Shown here: in pieces, positions 55,575-64,000 of the stretch
Position numbering within the stretch: position 1 is the first letter of the stretch
Layout of the letters: each line of letters starts with the position of its first letter
From: Termitomyces sp. T153
Taxonomy: Eukaryota > Basidiomycota > Agaricomycetes > Agaricales > Lyophyllaceae
Direction: 5' to 3'
NCBI GenBank assembly: GCA_018296165.2
Contig: JACKQL020000033.1
Coordinates: 496,001-560,000, forward strand
DNA length: 64,000 nucleotides
The notes under the pieces: generated by a model
Seen by the model: only the letters and a program-made list of their open reading frames with translations
Databases searched by the model: none
What the model was told of the DNA's origin: nothing
Translations under genes and position numbers: made by a program

Positions 55575-56596
55575 AACTATTGGTGGCCACAGATCTCTCA
55601 ATATGTAGGCACCTACACTAGCACCTGTGATCTTTGTCTTTGCACCAAGCCTTGCCACCAAGCACCCATGGGCCAGCTCCATCCACTCCCTATTCCAGCT
55701 GCTTGCTGGAGTGTTGCATTGGTAGATTTCATTGTGGAACTCTCAGATGCTCATGGGTATGATGCAGTAATGGTAGTTGTGGACCTCTATGGTAAACGAG
55801 CCCATTTCATCCCTACCCACACAATGTGCTCTGCCTTGGGAGCAGCTAGTCTGTATTGGAAGAATGTCTGGAAACTCCATGGTCTATCAGATGGGTATGT
55901 CTCCAATTGAGGCCCCCAGTTTGTGGCAGAATTTACTCAGGAACTGTACTGCCTGCTTGGAGTAAAGCTCCATACCACCACTGCCTACCATCCCCAGTCA
56001 GATGGGCAGACAGAACATGTAAATCAGGAACTGGAATAGTATCTCTGCATCTTTTGTAATGAGAGGTAGGATAATTAGGATGAGCTCCTGCCAGATGCTG
56101 AGTTCCAGTACAACAACCATGTCCACTCTTCCATGCAAATGACTCCATTCTTTCTGGACACTGGCAGGCACCCCCACATGGGATTTGAACCTCAGGCATA
56201 CCCCTCTGAGAATGACTCATAAATGAGTTTGTGGACAAGATGAAGAAGGTGCAGGAGGAAGCCAAGGCTGCATTGGTGAAGGCCAAGGATGACATGGCAT
56301 GCTATTATGATCATTGCCAGACACTGGCCCCAGTTTACAAGCCAGGAGACTGTGTGTACTTGGATAGCTCAGATATTAAGATAACAAGACCATCTCAAAA
56401 ACTGTCACATTGTCATCTTGGCCCCTTCATGGTGGAGAAGAAAGTGGGACCCTTAGCATACCAACTTAAGCTGCCAGTAGGCATATGCCAATTGCACCCA
56501 GTCTTCAATGTTGTCAAACTATTCCCAGCCCCAGAGGATCCAATCCCAGGCCACTGCCCTAAGCCATTCCCCCCCCCCCCCACCAGTTCTGGTTGA
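55575..56596 (+). pseudogene. Element F integrase (core and C-terminus)
   Basis: YWWPQISQYVGTYTSTCDLCLCTKPCHQ, ALVDFIVELSDAHGYDAVMVVVDLYGKRAHFIPTHT (first Asp), YVSN-stop-GPQF (second Asp decayed), YHPQSDGQTEHVNQELE (Glu). The C-terminal 56231-56596 frame has YKPGDCVYLDSSDIKITRPSQKL...HLGPFMVEKKVGPLAYQLKLP. The zinc-binding N-terminus is lost by deletion. Confidence 0.83.
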
Positions 56597-56599
56597 CAA

Positions 56600-56864
56600 T
56601 GAAGAGGAGTATGAAGTAGAGGAAATTTTGGATAGCAGGATATTATGAGGGAAGTTGCAGTTCGAGGTGAAATGGAAGGGATATGGCATTGAGGACATCT
56701 CTTGGGAGCTGCAGGCTAATGTATGTGCACTGACCCTGGTCCAGGACTTCTACCAAAGGCATCCAAATGCCCCGAAGGCCATTTGAGGCATCTATCCCAT
56801 CTCAGCAGTGGACCATGCAATTCATGACTTCTTCTACTCAGTACATCAAGATGCCACATGCTAG
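56600..56864 (+). pseudogene. Element F chromodomain
   Basis: EEYEVEEILDSRIL-stop-GKLQFEVKWKGYGIEDISWELQANV is a chromodomain core. The tail ends TGCTAG before the polypurine tract AGAGGGGGGGTGA (56863-56875). Confidence 0.82.
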
Positions 56865-56875
56865 AGGGGGGGTGA

Positions 56876-57432
56876 TGTCAGGAGATGTCCCAGTCCCCCT
56901 TTGCTCTGTTCTCCCTCCTTATGGTTTTCCTTTATTCTCCTTTCACTTTTCTATCTGCTGGCTCCAGTTTTAACCATCAGGCTGCACCGGTTCTCTGTCT
57001 GTAATCCCGACAAGTGTTGCCCCTTCCACAGGGCCTCTTACCAGACCCCTGGATTGTTTCATGTATTCCAGGCCTACCACTCATCATAGACCTCCCATCT
57101 TTGGACCACAGGTACTTCTGACCAAAAGCTATCTTTTGGTTATATTGGGATGTAGTCACATGCAGAGAGTCCAGAGATCAAGGCCATTTACAATGGATTT
57201 CTACTTTTGATCAGACTCCAGATTTGGTTGTTGTTGGGTGTTGTTTTTAGAAGCTCTAGAGTAAATTTTCCAAACACCTGGCATTGGGGATCCTTAGACT
57301 TGTTCTCTTTGGATCTCCCTCTGCCAGGTGAGTAGCTAGAACTCTAGAACTTCTTGTAGATACTGAATAAACTTTGGATCTCCCTCTGCCAGTTGTGTGA
57401 TTGAGCCATAGCCTCCAGAGGTTGCCCTTACA
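56876..57432 (+). repeat. 3' LTR of element F (557 bp)
   Basis: TGTCAGGAGATG...GCCCTTACA. AATAAA at 57366-57371; intact AGACTTGTTCT at 57296-57306. Keeps two CpG (CACCGG, CCCGAC) that are CpA and TpG in the 5' LTR. Confidence 0.92.
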
Positions 57433-58079
57433 GCACAGTGATCACACTAAATAAGTGGCCCAGCTAGAATGCAAATTGTGATACTCTCAATGACTTACTA
57501 AGGCCTCCACCTAGCACCACTCCAAAGTTGGGGGGCCCTGCACCTGCCTAACCACCTCTGCAAACCACTCTAACATCACATCTGTCTATGCCACTCTTTG
57601 CAATTCCAGAACAACTTGTACTATTCCTACTATTAAGCTTGGCCTGGAGGGATGTGCTGGTGGCACCAGAGCTGGTTGGAAAGACCTAGACAGGCCCACC
57701 ATTGCCATGGACAACTCTATCACACCTGGTCAATACAGCAGCAAGCAAGGGATTGTCACATGCACAATGACAGTACATTGAGTCCACCCTTCTCTGGTCC
57801 TGGCATCAGTCAAACACCTCCTGGCAGTCCTCATATTCAGTCCACATGTCAATGCAATTCTTGTCAGAGAGCAGAGGGGTCAGGGATTAATGAAGATTCT
57901 GAAAAAGACATGAAGGGAGATTTGGAAAGCACTGAGCAGCCTTGCTTCAGCTTTGTTACCCATGCTGCTGCAACTCACTGCAAACTGACGCATGTTGCTC
58001 CAACTTTGATTTCCATGCTACCCTCAATTCCCAACTCATACTTTGTGCCTTGAAGATCTTGACATTGAAGGAGGGGTGA
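57433..58079 (-). pseudogene. Upstream part of family-B antisense ORF in B', and polypurine tract
   Basis: Minus-strand text MEIKVGATCVSLQ-stop-VAAAWVTKLKQGCSVL resembles element B 1770 on (LQQAAAVWGMKSKHGCCSL), so this is the 5' part of the antisense ORF separated by element F. GAAGGAGGGGTGAT (58066-58079, plus) abuts the LTR as the B' polypurine tract. Confidence 0.5.
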
Positions 58080-58790
58080 TTGTCACAACCAATCTCTGAA
58101 TCTCCAGACCTTCCTTCAGCACTCCCCAAACCCCTGGAGTACCCACCAACATCCCCTCAACCCACCCCAACCCTTGCTCACCACCAGCACCTGCCCCAGA
58201 AAGCTCCAATGCTTCCTTGGCCAATTGTGACACTTTCTTGGACAACTCCAACACTTCTCCTGCAGGCTCCATCACTTCCCCTGACCCTCCCTCCTCATAT
58301 TTCTGCCTCCTTCTCTGAACCCTGGCACACATCATGGACCTACACCAGTGTGTCCCCACAGACTACCTGATCAGACCCAACACCTGTCCAACCCATGCAG
58401 CCCCAACCAGCCCCACCATCAAACCTGCAATTCCTGGAGTAGGCCTAGTTGTCAGTATTTAAGTTGTAGAGTAATATCTGCTCTGGTAGTCTTGATCTTA
58501 CTTATAATTATGTCCTGTTACATCTTGCTTCCCAGTTTTGTCTCTGTTTCTATCTCATTGTTTCTAGTCTCATCTCATTCTCAATTCTATTTCATTCTCA
58601 TCTCTATCTCATCTCAACTCCATCTCATCTCATCTACCTCAGTTTCCTTCAAGTGTGCCCAATTTCCTTTTATTCTATCTCTGTTCTAATCTCTGGTCAT
58701 ACCTTTATGACCCTGTACATTCCTATCTAACTCTGGTCCCACTCCTGTTGCTTGTATGACTCTTGATTGCCCTGCACTCCTTGTATCCTC
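58080..58790 (+). repeat. 3' LTR of B', left part
   Basis: TGTCACAACC... collinear with the reverse complement of the other B LTRs. TATTTAAG (58456-58463) precedes AGTCTTGATCTT (58488-58499) by 32 nt; the latter pairs with the B primer site except at one position. Stops where an A-type LTR begins. Confidence 0.85.
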
Positions 58791-59503
58791 TGATAAGACC
58801 TAACTATCACTGGGCACCATCATTGACATCTAGGACTGTCTTATCTGGGCAGCACCTGACATGGACACAAGCATGAGTATGTACAAGTCATGTGACTTCA
58901 TCACATGGAATCTAGCTCCAAGGTCTGGAATGACTATAGCCATTGCTTGGGATTTTAGTGACTACAAGACTACTGGATAATGAGCTTCATCATGTGGAGT
59001 CTAGCCTTTGGATTGAAAATGATAAGGCCAAGACCTTCCTTAGCAACAATTGCTAGCAACATTACTTAGCAACAACAATATCTCTTCTCAAAAATGGATA
59101 TATCAAAGGCCATGTGACCTCTTACTTATTATTTTCATACCTGAATGGTGTCTACACTTCAGATATTGACATTAGATATGCTTTTTTATTGTTACTGACA
59201 TCTATTATACATCTTGTCAACATTGCATATGAATACTTGGTTACCATACTGACATCTAGTATGTATCAGGGACACCCTGGCAGATGCCATCACTGGCAGC
59301 AACTAATATTTCCTTTCTAAATACTATACCTACAAACAGTATAAATACTGCCTGTACAAAGAGACAAGAGTATTGTTTCCCTCATTAGCTCTCAGCTTAC
59401 CAGCTTCAGATTTCTCTGATTGCTCTCTTTTGTCATCATTAACAACTTAGCAACAAGTCTTAATAACCTAATATTTGATCTAGTGTGGGTGCTGACTGCA
59501 GGT
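58791..59503 (+). repeat. Truncated family-A LTR inside B' 3' LTR
   Basis: Starts TGATAAGACC like 15724 and follows that LTR (CAAGTCATG, AAGGTCTGGAA, TATAAATA at 59340-59347). It leaves it at GTGCTGACTGCAGG, about 300 bp short of the normal LTR end. Confidence 0.8.
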
Positions 59504-59788
59504 TCCTGCTCCTGTTGCTTCCATGACCTTCACTTGCCCACATAATTAGTACTTGCTTTCAGACTTGTACCTGAGCCCCCCCCCCAAAGCCCAAACCTCC
59601 TTTGTACCTTGTCTAAGACTTCTCTGGACCACCCCAGACTTGCTTGAACTACTTTCCCTAGCTTACCTCCTTGAGTATCTGGAGTCCAGACCTCCACAGA
59701 ACACTAGGTTATAAGTGCAGGACAATGTGTCTGCCTAGTATAGACTTGCCCAGTTAAGCTGAGCCCCTGTGGTTAGCAGAACCTGACA
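59504..59788 (+). repeat. B-type LTR end
   Basis: Runs to GGTTAGCAGAACCTGACA like other B LTRs. Its first 50 or so bases (CTCCTGTTGCTTCCATGAC) resemble sequence already present before 58790, so it may come from a second B LTR or from a duplication. Confidence 0.75.
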
Positions 59789-61370
59789 GATACTAACATT
59801 TCTGCAAGGCAAGTCCAAAATAAACAATTGCCAACATGTTTGCTATGAAACAGAACCACCCCATTGCTTTCATCAACAAAGACCTTGACAATAACAATAA
59901 TAACATAGCAACCATTATTAGCTATGTCTACTGATTCCTCTATTCCCTTGATTCTTGAACAGACACTTTCAGTCAATACAAGCAATGCAGACAATACCCT
60001 GACCTATGTGCACATTCCTTTCCCTTCTCAATATGTTGCTAATGATCCCACTAAAAGAAAAGGAGTGCAGGTAAAGAAGAAGTACAAACCTGTTGCTATG
60101 AAGACCAAACCAATTGCTGGCCACATTAGCAAAGACTTTAGAATTGAGCAACACATCATAGGCAATCCTTTAGCAACTATGCCAGCACTCAACCCCAACT
60201 CTCCACCATCTGTACCATCCCAGCAATTCACTAGCAACAAACAAGCAAAATTTGTTAAAGATCATGACACAGGTTTCCTCACTAGTGCTAAACTTAACAT
60301 ACTCATCAACCTTGTTGCTAAGCAAGAAAAGGCATTTGCTTGGGGAGACTCTGAACAAGCAAGCTTGCACTCCAACTTCTTTCCTCCAGTATGCATACTG
60401 ACCATTTCTCATGTCCCCTGGGCTCAGCACAACCACTCCATGCCCCCAGGACCATAGAAGGAAGTCTGTGAAATCATTTGCAATAAGATCAAGGCTGGCA
60501 TTTATGAATGCTCGAACTCTGCATACCAATCATGCTGGTTCTGTGTACTGAAGAAAAATGGTAAGCTCAGAATTGTACACAATCTAGAGCCACTAAACCA
60601 TGTCACCATTCTCCACACTGGAGTTCCCACTTTTCCAGATCATATTGCTGAATCTTTTGCTGGATGCATTTGTGGCACTATGCTTGACCACTATGTTGGT
60701 TATGATGAGTGATTAGTTGACCCAGCATCACAGAATCAAATGATGTATCAAACTCATTTTGGCACACTTTGCTTAGTGACCTTACTAATGGGTTGGACCA
60801 ACTCTGTGCCAATTTTCCATGATGACATTACCTTCATCCTGCAGCCTGAAATTCCTCACCATGTACTCAGCTTCATTGATGATGTTGGCACCAAAGGTCC
60901 CAAAGACTGGAAACTCATTAATAATGTCCCCACTAAGCATCCTGCTAACTCTAATATTTGTTTAGCACTATCAGAGTTTTTTGAACTTCTTAACCAAATC
61001 CTTCAGTAAATAAAGTACTGTAGGGTCACAAACTAGTCTTGTGTGCCTCAACCTTCAAGATCCTTGGAAATGTTTGCACACCTAATAGTTGCATTCTAGA
61101 TGAAAGTCATTTAGCCCTGCTCAAACACTGGGGCCCTTGCAAGTCACTATCTGAAGTCTGTGCCTTTCTGGGTACAGTTGAAGTTCTCAGGATTTTTGTC
61201 AAGAATTTCACTCACCACACCAACAACTTAACAAAACATACTCATGTTGGCATTCCTTTAAAATTTGGCCCTAAACTGACTAATGCTCAGCAAGGCCTAG
61301 TCAAAGCCCTACAAGATGCTAAGCCCCTTGTTCCCATTGATTATGAATTGCCTAACCCTGTCATCCTAGT
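59789..61370 (+). pseudogene. Family-A pol fragment: RT and start of RNase H
   Basis: Main frame 59924-61009: MSTDSSIPLILEQ...PFPSQYVANDPTKRKGVQVKKKYKPVAMKTKPIAGHISKDFRIEQHIIGNPL, LINLVAKQEKAFAWGDSEQASL, HVPWAQHNHSMPPGP-stop, SCWFCVLKKNGKLRIVHNLEPLNHVT, MLDHYVGYDE-stop, MMYQTHFGTLCLVTLLMGWTNSVPIFHDDITFILQPEIPHHVLSFIDDVG (catalytic FIDD), then FKILGNVCTPNSC, HWGPCKSLSEVCAFLG and ELPNPVILV, where element E interrupts. No gag and no adjacent LTR, so it is a fragment. Confidence 0.87.
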
Positions 61371-61597
61371 TGTAACGCCAATGGATGTTATTCCAATGTC
61401 ATTACACTTTCTTCTGAGGGGGACTCTGAAGTAACAATTTAAAACTTGTCAAATCTTCACTATCTACAGATCAAGTATTTATATACTAAGATAATCAAAC
61501 TTAAATCTAAAGAAATAAGCAAATAGCTAGAGTAATTAGTAGTGAGTAATAAAGCACGCTCCGTCGGATCGACACAAGCACCAAAATTTGTGCTACA
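61371..61597 (-). repeat. 3' LTR of element E (227 bp)
   Basis: Terminal TGTAACG...GCTACA forms the usual TG...CA ends with a short inverted repeat (TGTA/TACA). The minus strand starts TGTAGCACAAATTTTGG directly after the polypurine tract. Confidence 0.78.
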
Positions 61598-61626
61598 TAC
61601 GCCCTCCTGATGTCAACTCAACATCA

Positions 61627-64000
61627 CTACTTGCCCAATCCCATATCCTTGACCAGAGGCGTCATCCCAGAGCTCCCAGCATCCACATTCATCGATTCCC
61701 CAGTGGAGTAAGCGGTCTGCTTCTTAGATATCTTCTTGGACTTCCCGTAGATTGGTCCATACAGGTTGTAACGTCCTCGAGTGACAGGAGCCTCCTCCAA
61801 CCTTTTCACCTCGTCCTTGAGTGCTGTGACCTTTGCGTGTAAGTCAATAGATGTATGATAAGTGAGCAAGCATTTATCGGCGAAGTCCTTGCTGTACTGA
61901 CAAGAAATCAGGTCAATGAACGTCCCCAAAATGTATTCAAGGTTGTTGATGGCATCATTGTCAGGGTAGTCGACAGAGATATCGCACCATGATGGCTGTT
62001 CCTTGACAGGAGTCCACTTCCCATCATAAAATATACTGAGTCCCCATTTGCAGTCCTTGTCGGAGTTCATCACATCGGCAAAGTCAAAATAGCTGGCGGG
62101 TACAAAATGATCATCCTTAATTTGACCCTGGCAGGCAGCGGCGTCGAATTGCAAGTTCAAACGCATGAGAGGCGGAATGACCGTCAGCATTGAGTTGTGG
62201 TCAGCTCGGGAAGGGTACTGGTAGTCACGTCCGTTTATTTCTTGAAAGAGAAACTTGTTTCCTCCTACATTATTCTTTGGGTTGGCTAGCTTGCCAGTAG
62301 CTGTGGTAGCTCGACTTGGATCACATCCTCCAGTAGCAATTGGAGGATCGTTCAGGACTTCAGGGACTGGTACAGCCATAGCAGAAGATGATTCGAAGTC
62401 CGAGGATAGATTGTTGTCGAAGTCAAGAGTAAATTTTATTGATCCCAAAAATATTTGTGGATCACTTTTAGGAGGAGTTCCAGAACCTTCGGGCAGGTTA
62501 GTAATCAAATCAATTCCCATAGCCTCTAAGTACTCATCTAGAGCTCTCAGGTGACTTATTTGAGCGTAGGGTAGCCAGGACTTGTCTCCCGACTTCCACA
62601 ATATCTCGAACAATGCTCCTTTTCTTGCACCTGAGTGCGCCACAATCTGATCCACTGCCCATTCTCTGTCTTCTCCATCTGCTTCAAATATCTGAGTATC
62701 TAGACGGCCAGGAAATAATCTATCATTGTTTGGTACGTGTTCTCTGAGCAGCGAAGCATGGAAAACATTATGAATTCCCCTTCTTTTCAGAAACGGAGAT
62801 AGATTCAGTTCAAATGATTCATTGTCCTTGGCCTTAGTAATTCAGTATGGCCCTATGAATTTAGGTGATAGTTTTTGAGCTAACCCTTTTGGCATCGTAA
62901 TGTTCTTAGTGGACACATATACAAAGTCTCCCTCTTCAAATTCGGCTGGTATCCGTCTTCTGTTCGCTCCTTGTGTTTGCTTTACCTGGGCAGCGATGAT
63001 GCTATCGTGTGCTTTCATTATGGCTAGTTTCATTTGCTGGGCAAAGGTGCGTACTCCCAAGTACTCCTTTTCTAATGGTTCTCTATAATCCCATATCATA
63101 GATCTTGGCATTCTGCCTGTATTCAAGAAGAATGGAGCGAACCCCGTACTCTCAGACCTGGCACAATTTATGGCAAACTCGATGGCTGGTAACTTCATTA
63201 CCCAATCCTTCTGGTTGTCATTGATACAAGACCTTAACATTTGTGTAACCGTTCTGTTTGCTCTCTCGGTGGCACCGTCTGACTGAGGATGGTAGGCACT
63301 TGACATATTCAATTTTGTGCCAATCAACTCATGTAGCCTTCGCCAGAACTTACTGTTGAATAACAGATCACGGTCACTCACAATTGCTCTTGGTAAGCCA
63401 TGTAGTTTATAGATTTCAGAGAACACTAATTCTGCTACATCTTTAGCTGCGTAATTACAACGACTTGGAATTAAATGGACCATTGCAGAGTGTAGGTCGA
63501 TCACAACCGTAATTGCATCAAATTCTCCATCACGGTTGGTAGCCACAGGTAGTGGCCCTACGAAATCTATCCCAATTGATTCCCATGGCACCGCCGGTAC
63601 GTCCAAAGGGTTTAACAAGCCTCTCAGCTTCTGGTTGTTTGGTTTGCTGCGCTTACACGTCATGCAGCTATCACAATATTTTTGGACATCTCCTGATAGA
63701 GTTTTCCACCACACCTGGCTTCTCAGATAATCATAGGTTTTCTTCGGTCCCAGATGAGCAAGTACTGAATGTGCATCTTGAATTATAGCCTCTCGTAACC
63801 TCTGTTCGCCATACATTATATCCGGTATGCATAGTCGAAGTTGTTCCTCCTCTTTCAGATACAATAATCCCTCTTTCTGGTCGACTACAAATTTCTTATG
63901 TTCTCCTGGTGCCATATAAATATATTTCATCATTTTATCATCATTGTACTTGTGTTTTATGAGTTTTACAATATCTAAGTTGTCCGGTAAGTCGATCGTG
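61627..64000 (-). CDS. Element E pol: integrase, chromodomain-like tail and long C-terminal extension (partial)
   Basis: One minus-strand frame from the window edge to TAG at 61629-61627 with a single TGA at about 62841 (CGA in origin, after FIGPY). Integrase: zinc region HSVLAHLGPKKTYDYLRSQVWW...CDSCMTCK, GIDFVGPLPV (Asp), IVSDRDLLFNSKFW (Asp), YHPQSDGATERANRTV (Glu), EEGDFVYVSTKNI, then GIHNVFHASLLREHVPNNDRLFPGRLD. A chromodomain-like QIVAHSGARKGALFEILWKSGDKSWLPYAQI (about 62650) is followed by about 300 residues of unknown function (GRDYQYPSRADHN, FDFADVMNSDKDCKWGLSIF, coiled HAKVTALKDEVKRLEE). RT lies outside the window. Confidence 0.85.

Larger units (their letters stand above)
51779..57432 (+). 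mobile_element. Element F: chromovirus (J lineage) inserted in B', with perfect target duplication
   Basis: LTRs 51779-52331 and 56876-57432 flanked by identical GCACA (51774-51778 and 57433-57437). Internal order: primer site, gag, protease, RT, integrase without its N-terminal zinc part, chromodomain, polypurine tract. RNase H is deleted. The two LTRs differ at about 20 positions by eye, nearly all transitions. Confidence 0.93.
42890..59788 (+). mobile_element. Element B': second family-B chromovirus, interrupted by element F
   Basis: 5' LTR 42890-43463, gag, two proteases, RT, RNase H, integrase and chromodomain to about 50300, tail with antisense ORF 50300-51778, element F 51779-57432, rest of tail 57433-58079 ending in a polypurine tract, and 3' LTR from 58080 to 59788 with an A-type LTR inside. 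Same architecture as element B in the opposite orientation. Flanks GAACA and GATAC do not match, so the right flank was probably rearranged. Confidence 0.85.
61371..64000 (-). mobile_element. Element E: younger Ty3/gypsy element, extends past window end
   Basis: 3' LTR 61371-61597 (227 bp, TGTAACG...GCTACA), polypurine tract AGGAGGGCGTA on the minus strand next to it, a pol tail ORF and integrase reading leftward, open to the window edge. It interrupts the family-A RNase H frame at 61370. CpG is frequent and only one in-frame stop is visible, so it is the least decayed TE here. The left flanking 5-mer is CTAGT; the other side is not in view. Confidence 0.88.

Noticed and set aside
57652..58053. 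Plus-strand ORF of 133 codons in the B' tail
   Set aside because: Not conserved in element B; the minus strand aligns better with the family-B antisense ORF.
1..64000. tRNA, rRNA, CRISPR array or prophage-like system
   Set aside because: No cloverleaf, rRNA core or regularly spaced repeat array was recognised; the sequence is eukaryotic and dominated by LTR retrotransposons.

Overview
The window looks like a repeat-rich part of a basidiomycete (probably mushroom-forming) genome. The evidence is a G-protein alpha subunit gene cut by seven introns of only 50-60 bp, a spliced glycine-rich secreted-type protein of a kind I associate with basidiomycetes, and long LTR retrotransposons of basidiomycete Ty3/gypsy type. 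No rRNA, tRNA, CRISPR array or prokaryotic operon was seen.

Layout. (1) 1-21.6 kb is a left nest. A Ty3/gypsy element (family C, its 5' part lies outside the window) is interrupted in its integrase by family A (pol at 1-657 and 11623-13532, 3' LTR 15724-16814). Family A is itself interrupted in RNase H by a complete minus-strand chromovirus, family B (658-11622, 5-bp target duplication). (2) 21.6-27.5 kb is element J, a chromovirus with LTR, gag, protease, RT, RNase H, integrase and chromodomain. Its 3' LTR is broken by a family-A LTR (27501) followed by gag and the start of protease (element D, ends near 30.96 kb). (3) About 30.96-37.4 kb is a CpG-rich, single-copy-looking island. It holds the G-alpha gene (31466-32913, +), a glycine-rich gene (about 35921-34801, -) and possibly one small ORF. 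(4) 37.4-41.8 kb is a minus-strand gypsy relic (H) carrying a truncated element I and a 1056-bp solo family-B LTR with a perfect 5-bp duplication. (5) 41.8-59.8 kb is a right nest: a Ty1/copia-like gag (G) adjoins a second family-B copy (B', 42890-59788, +), into which element F (51779-57432) inserted with a perfect 5-bp duplication. A truncated A-type LTR sits in the B' 3' LTR. (6) 59.8-61.37 kb is a family-A RT fragment cut by element E (61371 to beyond the window end, -), the only TE here that keeps ordinary CpG and long open frames.

Nearly all TE copies are decayed by CpG-to-TpG/CpA transitions: arginine codons have become Trp, Cys, His, Gln or stop. The host island and element E are not affected. 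This suggests cytosine methylation and deamination of repeats.

The most notable observations are these. Two chromovirus lineages (B, and J/F) lack a tRNA-type primer site after the 5' LTR. They have instead 11-13 nt exactly complementary to a site inside their own LTR; in B this site lies 32-33 nt past a TATA box, as expected for Tf1-like self-priming. Two families (A and B) also carry antisense genes between integrase/chromodomain and the 3' LTR: a spliced cysteine-cluster gene in A, and a long charged ORF in B that is conserved in two separately decayed copies.
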